Of a stretch of DNA of 64,000 nucleotides, positions 35,435 through 44,767 are shown piece after piece (the first letter of the stretch is position 1; each line of letters begins with the position of its first letter). A model generated the notes under the pieces. That model searched no databases, was not told where the DNA came from, and saw only the letters and a program-made list of their open reading frames with translations. The translations under genes and the position numbers were made by a program. The stretch is taken from NCBI RefSeq assembly GCF_003390375.1, contig NZ_QUOT01000001.1, positions 1,302,001-1,366,000 of the forward strand, written 5' to 3'. The stretch is from Thalassotalea euphylliae. GTDB lineage: Bacteria > Pseudomonadota > Gammaproteobacteria > Enterobacterales > Alteromonadaceae.

Positions 35435-37540
35435 TTAGCGAACAAATATCTCTTTAAACATAGCCACTACTTTTTCTACCGTTTCAGATTTGACGTGGCG
35501 ATGATCTATATCCCAAGCATCTTCAATACATTCAGTCACAAGCTCATAACTCGGTAAGTAATACATATCTTCGTTGTTATTAACAAGTTCATCCGCAGCA
35601 ACTCTTAACACTGACTTAGAGTGACAATTTGCACTAATAATATGCTGTTCTTCAGCCCTACCCGTTGCTAAAAACGGAATAGGTGAAACACTAATAATGA
35701 GTTTAAAGTCAGGATTATGAGCTTTAATGATGTCGAAGAAACGCTGAATATAATCAACATTTTCTTGTACAGTAAGCGTCCTATGCTTAACCAAGTGAAA
35801 CATATTTTCTCTTGGGTTACGTGACATGAAAGTACCGTCAGTGAGCTGCCAACATTCGTTCAGCCCCATGGTTAAGACAAATACCTTACAGCTTAAGAAA
35901 GTATCTCTTAACGCGGCAATATGTTTGTCATAATCAGCAAAATAAGCTTCTTTACTCGAAAACACGACCCCTTCTCGATAGGGGTCTAAGAAGAACCCCG
36001 TTTCATTTTGGAACAGTAGCTTGCTAAATTCTCGATGCCCAAATGCTTTTTCAGCTAGCTGTGTAAAGCTTGGTGAATTAAACATAATCCCATAGTTTGC
36101 ACAGAATTTTACTAATTCATCACCAGGTTGGTAACCGTCAACAAACACGCCTGAGTTAGGGTCATCATTACGCTCACTAATGACATAGTTGTAACCTTGA
36201 GTCTGAAAGTACTTAGCGATTTCAAATGCGAAACAACTGCCCGCCGAGCCTATCGGTGTATCTAAATCCATAATTGGCTCTTTGCGCACATAGGGCAGAA
36301 TCTCAAATTTTGACTGAGGATACTTTTCATGCACAGGGCTTGGCCAGAAGATCGCATTGGGATTTGGCTTGTCAGCTTGGCTATATCGGCTTCTTGAGTC
36401 ATTAAAATTTTGCTCAAAGCTACTAATATCTTTTAATGCATCAAGCCACTCTGCTTGTAAAAATTTCTCCCAGTGCAACTGCTCTAAAGCGACTTTTTTA
36501 ATGAACCTTAAAAGGTCGAAAATACTAGTAATTGAAACAAGTGTTGGATCATTTCTTTCAAGGTAGTTTACAAGTAGCCACGCTGGCTTAGGTGTCTTGA
36601 TAACATTTTCAATAATAAACCGTGCATGTTGAAGGTTTTCAACCTGAAAGTTCAAGCCCACTTCAACGTAATTGAGGTCTAATGCTTGGTCTTTTGTGAT
36701 CTTTTTCACAATTGGCGCAAACTTTCTAAAGTCCTGACAATCGTATGCAGGAAAGTAGTATTGTTCTGCTACCGTTTTCCAATGAATTTCACTAGGAACA
36801 AGGCAAAAGTTCAACGCATATCTAGGCTTGCCTGGTACTGGTGTTTTTGCACGATGGGCGATTTCAAATGGGTTGAAGATAATAGTATCACCAGCAGCGG
36901 GCTTCACGCCCATTGGCTGGTAGTCTACATTTAACTTTTTGCATAACGGTTCAATGTTAAGAGAGCGTTTTTCAACACTTGCAAAAATGTAACCGACTTC
37001 TTTTAACTTATCTGTCGCTTCTTTATCAAGATATGCGGTGTCACTGCCGTGTTCATCAAAACCATTTAAGTAGGTGATAACCTTTAAATGCTTCTCGGGC
37101 CCACCATCACAGTGCCACTTAGTTGAATATCCGGTTTCTTCATCCGTACTTTCGATTTTATAAATAGACCACCAAAAAACACAGTATTCACTGCCAAAAT
37201 ATGAACGAATATGAGCGTCAATTTCATCCGTGAACACTTGGGTTAACAGAAGTTCAGCAACGCTTTCGTGTTGTATGCCCTCAGAGTCGCCTTCAAACTC
37301 CTCGATTAACGATTGGCACAGTTCTGCAGGTAACAGGTTAGGAATACACTTGATATGATCTTTAACAAGTGTCGTGTCGATTGTCTCTCGTTCGAATTTT
37401 GCTTGGGCTTTTTCGGCGGCGCTTCGATAGCCATGGTCTTCGCCAAAATATTTAACAACAGCTTTATCAGCCCCCGGTTTGATATTGTATATCTCACCTT
37501 CTACTTCAAGTAAATTCTCTTCAAGATTAACGTCAGACAT
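35435..37540 (-). CDS. 2OG-Fe(II) oxygenase and GSCFA domain fusion protein
   Basis: From ATG 37540 (GGAGAGG six bases upstream; the frame is open to 37582) the product is 701 residues. The N-terminal half is a 2-oxoglutarate/Fe(II) oxygenase-like domain with metal-binding His143-x-Asp145 (KWHCDGGPEKHLKV), distal His229 (EIAHRAKTP) and a 2OG-binding Arg near 239. The C-terminal part from about residue 425 is a GSCFA domain (IGSAGSCFAFEI; VLTMGLNECWQL; SVSPIPFLATG), related to SGNH-type hydrolases. It is encoded with Maf and a GNAT protein, so a sugar or flagellin substrate is likely but unknown. Confidence 0.85.
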   Translation of the reverse strand: MSDVNLEENLLEVEGEIYNIKPGADKAVVKYFGEDHGYRSAAEKAQAKFERETIDTTLVKDHIKCIPNLLPAELCQSLIEEFEGDSEGIQHESVAELLLTQVFTDEIDAHIRSYFGSEYCVFWWSIYKIESTDEETGYSTKWHCDGGPEKHLKVITYLNGFDEHGSDTAYLDKEATDKLKEVGYIFASVEKRSLNIEPLCKKLNVDYQPMGVKPAAGDTIIFNPFEIAHRAKTPVPGKPRYALNFCLVPSEIHWKTVAEQYYFPAYDCQDFRKFAPIVKKITKDQALDLNYVEVGLNFQVENLQHARFIIENVIKTPKPAWLLVNYLERNDPTLVSITSIFDLLRFIKKVALEQLHWEKFLQAEWLDALKDISSFEQNFNDSRSRYSQADKPNPNAIFWPSPVHEKYPQSKFEILPYVRKEPIMDLDTPIGSAGSCFAFEIAKYFQTQGYNYVISERNDDPNSGVFVDGYQPGDELVKFCANYGIMFNSPSFTQLAEKAFGHREFSKLLFQNETGFFLDPYREGVVFSSKEAYFADYDKHIAALRDTFLSCKVFVLTMGLNECWQLTDGTFMSRNPRENMFHLVKHRTLTVQENVDYIQRFFDIIKAHNPDFKLIISVSPIPFLATGRAEEQHIISANCHSKSVLRVAADELVNNNEDMYYLPSYELVTECIEDAWDIDHRHVKSETVEKVVAMFKEIFVR

Positions 37541-37586
37541 AATTGACCTCTCCATAGGCGGTAATTTGACACTGAATACCAACTTC

Positions 37587-37604
37587 TAGCAACTACCAAA
37601 CCAG
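37587..37604 (-). promoter_or_regulatory. Weak sigma-54 promoter candidate for the GSCFA-fusion gene
   Basis: CTGGTTT and GTTGCTA on the minus strand, with GG and GC 10 bases apart (602-601 and 590-589 of kb 37), about 50 bases upstream of the start. The -12 box is good but the -24 box is only a partial match, so chance is a real possibility. Confidence 0.3.
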
Positions 37605-37651
37605 AAATGAGCCGACTAACTAAATTTAATGATCTCTTGTTTTATTACATG

Positions 37652-38347
37652 CTAGTTGCTAAATAGCTGCTCGTAATAATCAGAGTTTTCACGATAAAAC
37701 TCGTTATACAAATCCATAAACGCCTTTTGGGGAAGATTTTTATATCGCGTTTTCATCTTCTCTGCCGAATCCCATAACCCGCCACGGAACTTTGAAATAT
37801 AGTGATAGTCTTCGAGTAAACAAGCGATAGTAGCTTCATTCGTAACTTCCATCCCTTTGACAAATTTGTTTCGATGAATACCTTCAAATTTATAACCCAC
37901 TAGTTCCATGCGTTGCTGCCAACCGGTCAAATCGATATGCTGGCCAGCTTCAATGCGCGTAATACCTAAGTACTCAAAGGCATGTTCCGAAATTCTCGCT
38001 ATCGCTTCTAGCGCAATAAAGGGAGAGTTTCGTTTGTCTACTTTGCTGTCAACCACTAGTGCAATAACACAGTGTTTTTTTACCAAGTCGATACATGAAA
38101 GCGATACCACCCCCATGTACTCTCCCTGTTTATTAGCAACAATAAGAATTAAACGCTCTTGGTGTTGTTGGGTGAAAAAGGCCACCTGCCCTGCAGGAGT
38201 ATTAGGAAAAACGCCTTGATCGAGATAGCGAGTTATTTTTTTATCATTAAACCACTTGTACCAATTAGAGTCGCGAGCAAACTCTTCTGTTGGCACACAC
38301 AAATCCATGACTTCGCCGGCAATGAATACATCTAAAGGTTTAATCAT
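37652..38347 (-). CDS. GNAT-family acetyltransferase-like protein
   Basis: The 231-residue protein starts with a RimJ/RimL-like GNAT segment (NWYKWFNDKKITRYLDQGVF near residue 30). It continues with LILIVANKQGEYMGVVSLSC and a second core block, EYLGITRIEAGQHIDLTGWQ. An extra C-terminal 60 residues (SKFRGGLWDSAEKMKTRYKN onward) are not GNAT. It lies between maf and the GSCFA-fusion gene on the same strand. A role in acylating the flagellin sugar is plausible but not shown. It is not an obvious PseH because the glycine-rich CoA loop is degenerate. Confidence 0.75.
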   Translation of the reverse strand: MIKPLDVFIAGEVMDLCVPTEEFARDSNWYKWFNDKKITRYLDQGVFPNTPAGQVAFFTQQHQERLILIVANKQGEYMGVVSLSCIDLVKKHCVIALVVDSKVDKRNSPFIALEAIARISEHAFEYLGITRIEAGQHIDLTGWQQRMELVGYKFEGIHRNKFVKGMEVTNEATIACLLEDYHYISKFRGGLWDSAEKMKTRYKNLPQKAFMDLYNEFYRENSDYYEQLFSN

Positions 38348-38377
38348 CTATCTTTACAACCTTATAACATCTGCAAA

Positions 38378-40540
38378 TTATTTTTTGGTTAACGGTGCAA
38401 ACCAATTCGTTTCATAGTAATGAGGTTTTAGCGCATTTTCCTTGTAGTAGATTATGGTTTTGGCTAAAAATTCTCGATAGTGGGCAAGTGCTTGCTTAAA
38501 ATCTTCAATTGCATCAGCTTCTTCAACGGCTTCATATAGCAGACGAATTAACATAGCCTGCATATGTAATACACTACCCTTAAGCAAATAGTAGAAAATT
38601 TCTCTATTGCACAACTCTTCATCAATTAGCAGCATAAAATGCTGTTTCAACAATTTGAGACAGCCTTCAAAGCTATCATCTAACTCATCAATAGCTTTAA
38701 TCAGCAGTAAACAAAACTCCTCATAGCCCTGCGTGTCCAGTTCACCAGCGAGCTCTTGATAATAAGACCCATCGTCTAGATAAGTACTGTCTGTAACCAA
38801 CGTTTTTAGCTGCTTGCGCTTTTCTTCAATGATATCTGTCTTTATCTCAGCGACTTCGACTCTTAGTGGCTGAGCACCTTTGATCAAAGCACCGTCAGAC
38901 AAATTTTTAAAGCTTAGCTCAGTATTGTTGCCAATAAGCCATTCGAGCACGCGTTTTGAACCACCAAAAAATGAGTCGGTATGGAATATTCCACCAAAAT
39001 TACCTTCTAGTTCATTTTCCAAAACATCGTTGGAGTCGTACAGTGATAAATCTTCGCCTTCCTCACTGTAATACATACTCTTTGCACTGTGATGCACCCC
39101 TCCCTTTTTGTGTGCTAAATCCACACCTAATAAGTAGATATCATTGAAACCTAAAGCCACAGCAATAGAAGTGGCTGTATTAGCTACTGTTGGATTGATG
39201 TAATTATGTATTTCAAATAAGTGAGCCAGGCTACTTTCCATTAACAATGGTTCAGAAGGCTCACTACCTTTGGGTGCCATAAGTTTGACGGGAAACTTTG
39301 CATAAACATCAGGGTGCAATGTTGATGGCCCCCAAAGAATCAATTCGTCTAGCGTTTCTTGAGGACAGTAATACTCTAACTGTTCAGCAATTGGCGAGGT
39401 ACGCTCTTGTTCACAATGAATATCTGGCGTGATGCCATATTGATATAAGGCACCTAAGGCACTACCACAGCTAATGACAATGGCCTTTTCTTGATTCTCT
39501 TTAATAAAGTCGACTAGCTGATCAAGTGATGGACCATTACCAACAATAAACACCGGACAATCAGCCAAAGGATTACTGAGCAAGGCTTTCTTCTTTAAGA
39601 TAGGCACACCTTGCTTCATGCTAGTCAGCATATGGCTATTTGACATCACTGCATCATCAAAAAAGCCCCAGCCTTGAATAGTTTCGCGAAATCTAGCTTT
39701 AAAGACTTTAACTAAGCCATTAATTTTTTCAGTATGGTAATGAATAAAGCCAAACATCTTTGCCATATCATAACGGCCATAGATATCGCTCCGTTTAAGC
39801 ACATTTTGAAAAAAGGTGTCTTCGGTATCACCCAATGAAATATGGATATTAAGGTCGAGCTGCTCAACTTTGGAAAGAATTTGATGCCAATTGGCGATAA
39901 AAAGCGACGCATAAAATAAATCGAGTTCTGGCTCGAAAATATACAAATTTTTGATGTTGTGCTGAGCACAGAGCAGTTCGATGTGATAGCCATTACCAAC
40001 ACCGAATATCATGGTAGAGTTAACAAACTTGGAGAGCCTTCTCGTCGCACCATCGTTTTTTTCCATTCTGTCCGCCAAAAGTTTTAAAATTTTGGTCAAT
40101 GAATCAGAGTGAATAAAGCCAGGCTCATTTTGCTCGTTTGAGTCAAACATCGCCGACGCAGACTGTGGTGCTTGTTGATAAGAGGCGACCTGAGTACTCG
40201 CCATCAAATAAGCAGGGTATTTATAAATATATTGGCGAGTCTCCAAATCAATTATGTTTGGAAAACCCTCATGTATATCAACAATATATCGACTCGGCTG
40301 ATATGTTTCGAAAAACTCAAAAATATTAGGATCAAAACGCTTGAAGGCAGCCATATTTAGTTGAAACTGTTCAAACAATGTATCGTCGTCACACACTAAT
40401 AATGACATACGATCAGCACATTGCTGCAATGTTGACTCGTCTTGAGCGACACGATTTACTTGTTGTCCAATTACTTTTGCCCTTTCCTCGAGCTTAGCTA
40501 TTTTTTCAAGAAGACTTAATGATTCATGATTTTCAGACAT
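38378..40540 (-). CDS. maf: Maf-type motility accessory factor (DUF115), probable flagellin glycosyltransferase
   Basis: Maf proteins transfer CMP-activated nonulosonic acids to flagellin Ser/Thr in the cytoplasm. The 720-residue product has the expected size. Its central DUF115 (MptE-like) domain contains PVFIVGNGPSLDQLVDFI near residues 325-345, then VISCGSALGALYQYGITPDI and IYLLGVDLAHKKGGVHHSAK. A less conserved N-terminal region and a helical C-terminal region flank it. It lies just downstream of fliS and the FliT-like gene, next to the filament cap and flagellin genes. Confidence 0.88.
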   Translation of the reverse strand: MSENHESLSLLEKIAKLEERAKVIGQQVNRVAQDESTLQQCADRMSLLVCDDDTLFEQFQLNMAAFKRFDPNIFEFFETYQPSRYIVDIHEGFPNIIDLETRQYIYKYPAYLMASTQVASYQQAPQSASAMFDSNEQNEPGFIHSDSLTKILKLLADRMEKNDGATRRLSKFVNSTMIFGVGNGYHIELLCAQHNIKNLYIFEPELDLFYASLFIANWHQILSKVEQLDLNIHISLGDTEDTFFQNVLKRSDIYGRYDMAKMFGFIHYHTEKINGLVKVFKARFRETIQGWGFFDDAVMSNSHMLTSMKQGVPILKKKALLSNPLADCPVFIVGNGPSLDQLVDFIKENQEKAIVISCGSALGALYQYGITPDIHCEQERTSPIAEQLEYYCPQETLDELILWGPSTLHPDVYAKFPVKLMAPKGSEPSEPLLMESSLAHLFEIHNYINPTVANTATSIAVALGFNDIYLLGVDLAHKKGGVHHSAKSMYYSEEGEDLSLYDSNDVLENELEGNFGGIFHTDSFFGGSKRVLEWLIGNNTELSFKNLSDGALIKGAQPLRVEVAEIKTDIIEEKRKQLKTLVTDSTYLDDGSYYQELAGELDTQGYEEFCLLLIKAIDELDDSFEGCLKLLKQHFMLLIDEELCNREIFYYLLKGSVLHMQAMLIRLLYEAVEEADAIEDFKQALAHYREFLAKTIIYYKENALKPHYYETNWFAPLTKK

Positions 40541-40576
40541 GACTAATAACCCAATAATAAAACCGTCGAGAAGGGA

Positions 40577-40891
40577 TTAAAGAGAAGTATATTGCTTAAT
40601 CGCAAAATTAGTTTTTTTTTGCTTTGACAGTTTTTGTTGATATTTTGACTTAAATTCTACCGCTTTTTGATGTGGCTTTTTATCTTCTTTCTCTAACCAC
40701 CGTAGTAATTCTGTAAACTCAGCTCTTTCAGCGCTTGTTGGAGAAAGGGCCGTAACTTCACTTTCTATATCACGTAGCAGCAATAACCGCTGCTCGAGTA
40801 GCAAAGTACAGCCTTCAATATTAAAAGCTTCAATAAAGTCATTGATCTGTGTGGTCAGATGCTTAACTTTTTGAAACTTTCTATCTAACAC
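40577..40891 (-). CDS. FliT-like small helical protein downstream of fliS
   Basis: A GTG at 40891, one base after the fliS stop and preceded by GGGGT, gives 104 residues; another in-frame GTG at 40906 overlaps fliS. The product is small, charged and helical (LTTQINDFIEAFNIEGCTLL, EFTELLRWLEKEDKKPHQKA), like FliT-type chaperones that follow fliS in many genomes. Sequence similarity is too low for a firm name. A run of nine A residues lies inside the last codons (minus strand, 40612-40620), a possible slippage site. Confidence 0.7.
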   Translation of the reverse strand: MLDRKFQKVKHLTTQINDFIEAFNIEGCTLLLEQRLLLLRDIESEVTALSPTSAERAEFTELLRWLEKEDKKPHQKAVEFKSKYQQKLSKQKKTNFAIKQYTSL

Positions 40892-40892
40892 A

Positions 40893-41339
40893 CTATGACC
40901 CCACACCGCTAGCGGCTACAGAGTTATCTCGTTCGTTGAGCTTCGCAAAACCAGCTTGTTTGTCTTGCTCAGAAATATTTTGCCAAGCATCGCGCAATGG
41001 AATTAAAAACTCCGCAACTTGATCCAGCACTGCAATATCAAGAGATACACTAGCTGACATAAGTTGTTCGATACAGTAACCGTATAAATTACTAAAGTTA
41101 TTTGAAATCGTCGGTTCAGAATCTTTATCGAGTGAATCTTCTAATGAGTTCAATATGTTAATTGCTTTAGTTAATGCAGTTGCTTTCAACGCTAAGTCTT
41201 TACGCTCAATAGCCCCTTTACCGATTGCAATATTTTCCAGCAAACCGTTATAAAGCATCAAAATTACTGTGTGTGGATCAGCGGCAGTTAAACCACTATC
41301 GCGGTTAACCTTTTGGTAAGCTTTTAAATTATTTCTCAT
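40893..41339 (-). CDS. fliS: FliS, flagellin export chaperone
   Basis: FliS binds the flagellin C-terminus and keeps it unfolded for export. From ATG 41339 the product is 148 residues. The N-terminal LKAYQKVNRDSGLTAADPHTVILMLYNGLLENI is the family signature, and the rest is a four-helix bundle (KALTKAINILNSLEDSLDKD, EFLIPLRDAWQNIS). An upstream TTG at 41345 is possible. It follows fliD by about 40 bases. Confidence 0.95.
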   Translation of the reverse strand: MRNNLKAYQKVNRDSGLTAADPHTVILMLYNGLLENIAIGKGAIERKDLALKATALTKAINILNSLEDSLDKDSEPTISNNFSNLYGYCIEQLMSASVSLDIAVLDQVAEFLIPLRDAWQNISEQDKQAGFAKLNERDNSVAASGVGS

Positions 41340-41381
41340 AATCAATACCTATTCTATTGAGTGTTTCAGTGCCGCACCTCT

Positions 41382-42734
41382 TTATGAATCACTACTTGTT
41401 GTAGTTCTCAGGGCATTGGACACAAAATCTCTAGTTGAATTAAAGCCTGCAACTGCTGAATCTAACGCGGTGAACTGAGCTATTAATCGAGCCTCATAAT
41501 CAGCCAACCTCTCATTAAAGGCTATGCGTTCATCACCGACATCGGATATTTGCTCATTCAACGATGTTTGTCGCTGGGTCAAAACACCGTCAGAATCGAC
41601 ATAATTATCAACAATTGCTGAAATACGTTTAGCAACACCATCATCAGAAGCAAAAAGCTTACCAACTTCTTCAAGATCATTCGCTAAAGCATTACTTAGA
41701 CGTTGTTCACCTGTTTGAATCGTATCAGAACTAAAGCGAGAAACTTCTAATTTACCATCATCATTAAGTTCAATACCTAAATTTTGCAAGCTACCGATAC
41801 CGCTGCTCGCAACTGTATCTAACAATACATCATTAATTTGCTGTTTAACTTGCCTAATATTAGGATCAAACGCCAATCGCCCTAGTCTCGGGGCTCCTAG
41901 CCCTGTCAGTTGATCTTGCAAGCTGTTAAAACTACTCACAAACTCATCGATTAACTCTCTACCGCTATCTGTATCCTGACCAATGGTAATGGTTGAATTA
42001 TCACCTGTTGTCACAGAATTTGCGGTGATAGTTACATCTTCTATAAAATTTTTAAACTCATTTGAACCATTAGTAACAGTGTTGCCATCGATATTGATTA
42101 TGGCATCTTGGGCAGCACGAGTTACGGAATTATTGGTAGAAATTCCGGCTAGCGAGGCATCGGAGCTTGTCACCGACAAACTATTGGCGCTTCCCGTTTC
42201 AGTTGAATTGAGAATTAAAAAAGTACCTGCATCGGCATTAATAATATTGGCAGTCACGCCAAAGTTATCAGACTCTGCATTTATTTTGTCGCGAATAGCA
42301 CTTAAATCGTCAGCTGCATCAATGCTCACATTAAAACTATTTGAGCCCGCAGCAAACGTTAGCGTACCACTGCCAAGAGTTGTTGTAGATGAAGCAAATG
42401 CTGTTGACTTTAATTGAGTCCCTGTTGCCAATTGCTGAACGTTAACATCAAACTCACCATTGCTAGCAAAGCCATTCGTGGTGACCGAGATATTATCATT
42501 GCTGGTAGAAATAGTTTGCTGATTGAAGGCGTTATCAGCAGCTAGCCTGTCGACTGTGGATTGAAAATCAGAAAGTGCCGATTTAAACGAGCCAACACCT
42601 GAAAGCTCAATTTGAAGTGATTCTTCTTTGCTATCAAGCCTTAATTCAGTTGGAATACGCTCCGCATTTAAAAAGCCTTCGACCAACGTATTTAGCGGTA
42701 AGCCTGAGCCGATCCCCAAATTGGTAAACGACAT
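41382..42734 (-). CDS. fliD: FliD, filament cap protein
   Basis: FliD caps the filament and folds arriving flagellin. The 450-residue product has the N-terminal FliD_N domain (GIGSGLPLNTLVEGFLNAE and the following helical region). The Ser/Thr/Asn-rich middle includes flagellin-hook IN-like stretches, and a C-terminal FliD_C domain with coiled-coil includes QRQTSLNEQISDVGDERIAF. It lies downstream of flaG and upstream of fliS, the usual order. Confidence 0.95.
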   Translation of the reverse strand: MSFTNLGIGSGLPLNTLVEGFLNAERIPTELRLDSKEESLQIELSGVGSFKSALSDFQSTVDRLAADNAFNQQTISTSNDNISVTTNGFASNGEFDVNVQQLATGTQLKSTAFASSTTTLGSGTLTFAAGSNSFNVSIDAADDLSAIRDKINAESDNFGVTANIINADAGTFLILNSTETGSANSLSVTSSDASLAGISTNNSVTRAAQDAIINIDGNTVTNGSNEFKNFIEDVTITANSVTTGDNSTITIGQDTDSGRELIDEFVSSFNSLQDQLTGLGAPRLGRLAFDPNIRQVKQQINDVLLDTVASSGIGSLQNLGIELNDDGKLEVSRFSSDTIQTGEQRLSNALANDLEEVGKLFASDDGVAKRISAIVDNYVDSDGVLTQRQTSLNEQISDVGDERIAFNERLADYEARLIAQFTALDSAVAGFNSTRDFVSNALRTTTSSDS

Positions 42735-42820
42735 AAAGCCTCCTTAAGAAAGATGTCGAGTGAGCAAGAAAACGGCTACATGAGTAAACTCGTTTTACTT
42801 AGTCAATAATAACAACGGTT

Positions 42821-43264
42821 TTAAACCTTATCATCAATTAATATGCCAGTTCTATCAACGACTTCATCTTGAAGACCTTTAATTCGCTCAGCCAATTCAA
42901 GAATTTCATCCGACGGGAATTGTTTAATTAACTCTCGACTCTGTGCGTCAAACACTTTGATAACTGTCTGACCGGAACTATCGTCTTGAGTAAAATTGAC
43001 ATTGCGAATTTGTGGCTCAATAAAGCTAGAAACCGTTTCAATAGCATCGGTTAGATCACCAGCAGGACTTTGTTCATCAGCTGCTTGAGATTGCTCTTCT
43101 GCTGCAACCTGCTCAGCCTCTGCAATTCTATCAACAGCCAATTCAGCCGCTTCAGGTTGAATTCCATCGTTAGGTGAAGCTTGATTGACTTCATTTCTGC
43201 GACTAACCAAACTTTCAGATACATCTGCAAGCACTGGCCTTACAACACCAAGATTAGACTCCAT
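42821..43264 (-). CDS. flaG: FlaG-family protein
   Basis: FlaG proteins affect filament length in polar flagella. The 147-residue product has an acidic, low-complexity first half (AEQVAAEEQSQAADEQSPAG). The FlaG domain at about residues 75-140 contains VNFTQDDSSGQTVIKVFDAQ and REL-IKQFPSDEILELAERI. It sits between the last flagellin and fliD. No sigma-28 promoter was seen for it, so it may be read from the flagellin transcript through the weak terminator at 43301. Confidence 0.9.
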   Translation of the reverse strand: MESNLGVVRPVLADVSESLVSRRNEVNQASPNDGIQPEAAELAVDRIAEAEQVAAEEQSQAADEQSPAGDLTDAIETVSSFIEPQIRNVNFTQDDSSGQTVIKVFDAQSRELIKQFPSDEILELAERIKGLQDEVVDRTGILIDDKV

Positions 43265-43300
43265 AGCGCCTCCTATTACTCAGCGGCTAGAATGCATTAA

Positions 43301-43320
43301 GGCTCTTGCGAAGAAGAGCC
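43301..43320 (-). terminator. Weak terminator after the fourth flagellin gene
   Basis: GGCTCTT and AAGAGCC form a 7-base-pair stem with a 6-base loop, 30 bases after the stop of the flagellin at 43350. The minus-strand T tract after it is poor (CTTAATG), so readthrough into flaG is likely. Confidence 0.55.
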
Positions 43321-43349
43321 CTAATATTATGCCAAAATAATTGGGCTTA

Positions 43350-44162
43350 TTATAACAATGATAGTGCAATTTGTGGCTGCTGGTTAGCCTGAGCTAATAA
43401 TGAACTTGCTGCCTGTTGCAATACGTTGTTACGCGCTAATGCTGCTGACTCAGCTGCGTAGTCGGTATCTTCGATACGTGAACGTGAAGCAGCTACATTC
43501 TGAGCGGTGTTATCGTTACTACGGATAACTGAACTGAAACGGTTTTGGCTAGCACCAAGCTGTGAACGTACAGTGTTTACCGATGCTAACGCGCTATCTA
43601 AGTCAGTAATACGAGATTGTGCGCCATCAAAGCTGGTTAATGAACCCGATGCACCGATTTCTGAGCTAGCGAAATCTTGGCTAACCGTAATAGAGATCGT
43701 TTGGCTCGCATTGGCACCAATTTGGAACTGCGCACTATAGCTGCCATCTAGTAAGTTAACACCACCGAAGCTAGTTTGTTCTGAAATTCGCGTTAACTCG
43801 CTTTCTAGTTCAGTGTATTCAGTATTTAGCGCAACTCTATCCGCATCAGAGTTTGAACCATTTGACGCTTGAACCGCCAATGTACGCATACGCTGAATAG
43901 TATTTGTATACTCATCCAACGCACCTTCAGCGGTTTGTGCCAAAGAAATTGCATCATTAGCGTTACGAGATGCTTGGTTAAGACCATTTACTTGCGAAGT
44001 CAAACGGCTAGAGATTTGTAAACCAGCAGCATCATCTTTTGCGCTGTTAATACGCTTACCAGAAGATAAACGCTCGAAACTAGTTGATAAATCATCAGTT
44101 GAACGTGATAACTGACGTTGAGAGTTTAATGATTGAATATTACTGTTTACCACTAAAGCCAT
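43350..44162 (-). CDS. fliC: Flagellin (fourth in transcription order)
   Basis: This is a short, 270-residue flagellin made up mainly of the D0/D1 helices. The N-terminal block reads MALVVNSNIQSLNSQRQLSR, and RINSAKDDAAGLQISSRL and QRMRTLAVQASNGSNSDADR follow. The C-terminal helix ends VLQQAASSLLAQANQQPQIA. The central region (about 150-200) is brief and Ser/Thr-rich, a likely glycosylation area. GGAGG lies 8 bases before the ATG. It has its own sigma-28 promoter and pairs most closely with the flagellin at 44768 (shared NSNIQSLNSQRQ and SLL ending). Confidence 0.96.
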   Translation of the reverse strand: MALVVNSNIQSLNSQRQLSRSTDDLSTSFERLSSGKRINSAKDDAAGLQISSRLTSQVNGLNQASRNANDAISLAQTAEGALDEYTNTIQRMRTLAVQASNGSNSDADRVALNTEYTELESELTRISEQTSFGGVNLLDGSYSAQFQIGANASQTISITVSQDFASSEIGASGSLTSFDGAQSRITDLDSALASVNTVRSQLGASQNRFSSVIRSNDNTAQNVAASRSRIEDTDYAAESAALARNNVLQQAASSLLAQANQQPQIALSLL

Positions 44163-44245
44163 AATGCTTGCCTCCGGGATTTAACCCTAAAAATCTGTTT
44201 AATTTTCGAGGTCCAATCATTAACTATGATCTCCTCTTGAAAACT

Positions 44246-44272
44246 TTATCGGTTGCTCAATTGAAATCTTTA
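44246..44272 (-). promoter_or_regulatory. Sigma-28 (FliA) promoter of the fourth flagellin gene
   Basis: Minus strand TAAAGATT, an 11-base spacer and ACCGATAA match the FliA consensus (TAAAGTTT, 11 bases, GCCGATAA) closely. It is about 85 bases upstream of the ATG at 44162. Confidence 0.88.
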
Positions 44273-44710
44273 ATCTTTTTTCGAAAAAAAATAAACTTTT
44301 TAACGGAGTGAATTTTTATCCAATAAAAACAATAACTAAATAAGATAATTAATTTGCAAAATGCTGTCGAATTTATTGCTGTGTGGTCACTAGCTAGCCC
44401 CTAGCTCTGATAGCTGCCTTAACGAAACCTCAAAACACACCTTTAAATAACGTTAAAGCGTGCTTAGAGAAGGTAAATCTGGGCGTTATAACTACATAAC
44501 AAGTTTTATCGAAACTTAGATGAGAAATACTGAATACAGCGTTTAAGGCATTTGTCATTAATTCAACGTCAATACACTTTCAATACAGCAATTATTTATA
44601 TGACTAAATTCCCAAGGTACGGTTTTCATGCAGCAAATAATTGTCGTAGTCGACACCTCTACCTAAAAGGCAGAGATTGATTTCAGAAATACGCAAGGAA
44701 TGGAATAAAA
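44273..44710. other. Intergenic stretch between two flagellins, no gene seen
   Basis: About 440 AT-rich bases between the sigma-28 promoter of one flagellin and the terminator of the preceding one. No supported open frame, repeat copy or strong hairpin was seen. It is far longer than the other flagellin gaps (about 120-195 bases). Confidence 0.5.
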
Positions 44711-44738
44711 AAAAGGCTCTTATTACTAAGAGCCTTTT
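44711..44738 (-). terminator. Terminator after the third flagellin gene
   Basis: A 12-base-pair stem (AAAAGGCTCTTA with TAAGAGCCTTTT, four-base loop) is followed on the minus strand by an eight-T run. It lies 30 bases after the stop at 44768. Confidence 0.9.
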
Positions 44739-44767
44739 GATTGCAATACTTACTTATAAAACTAAAG

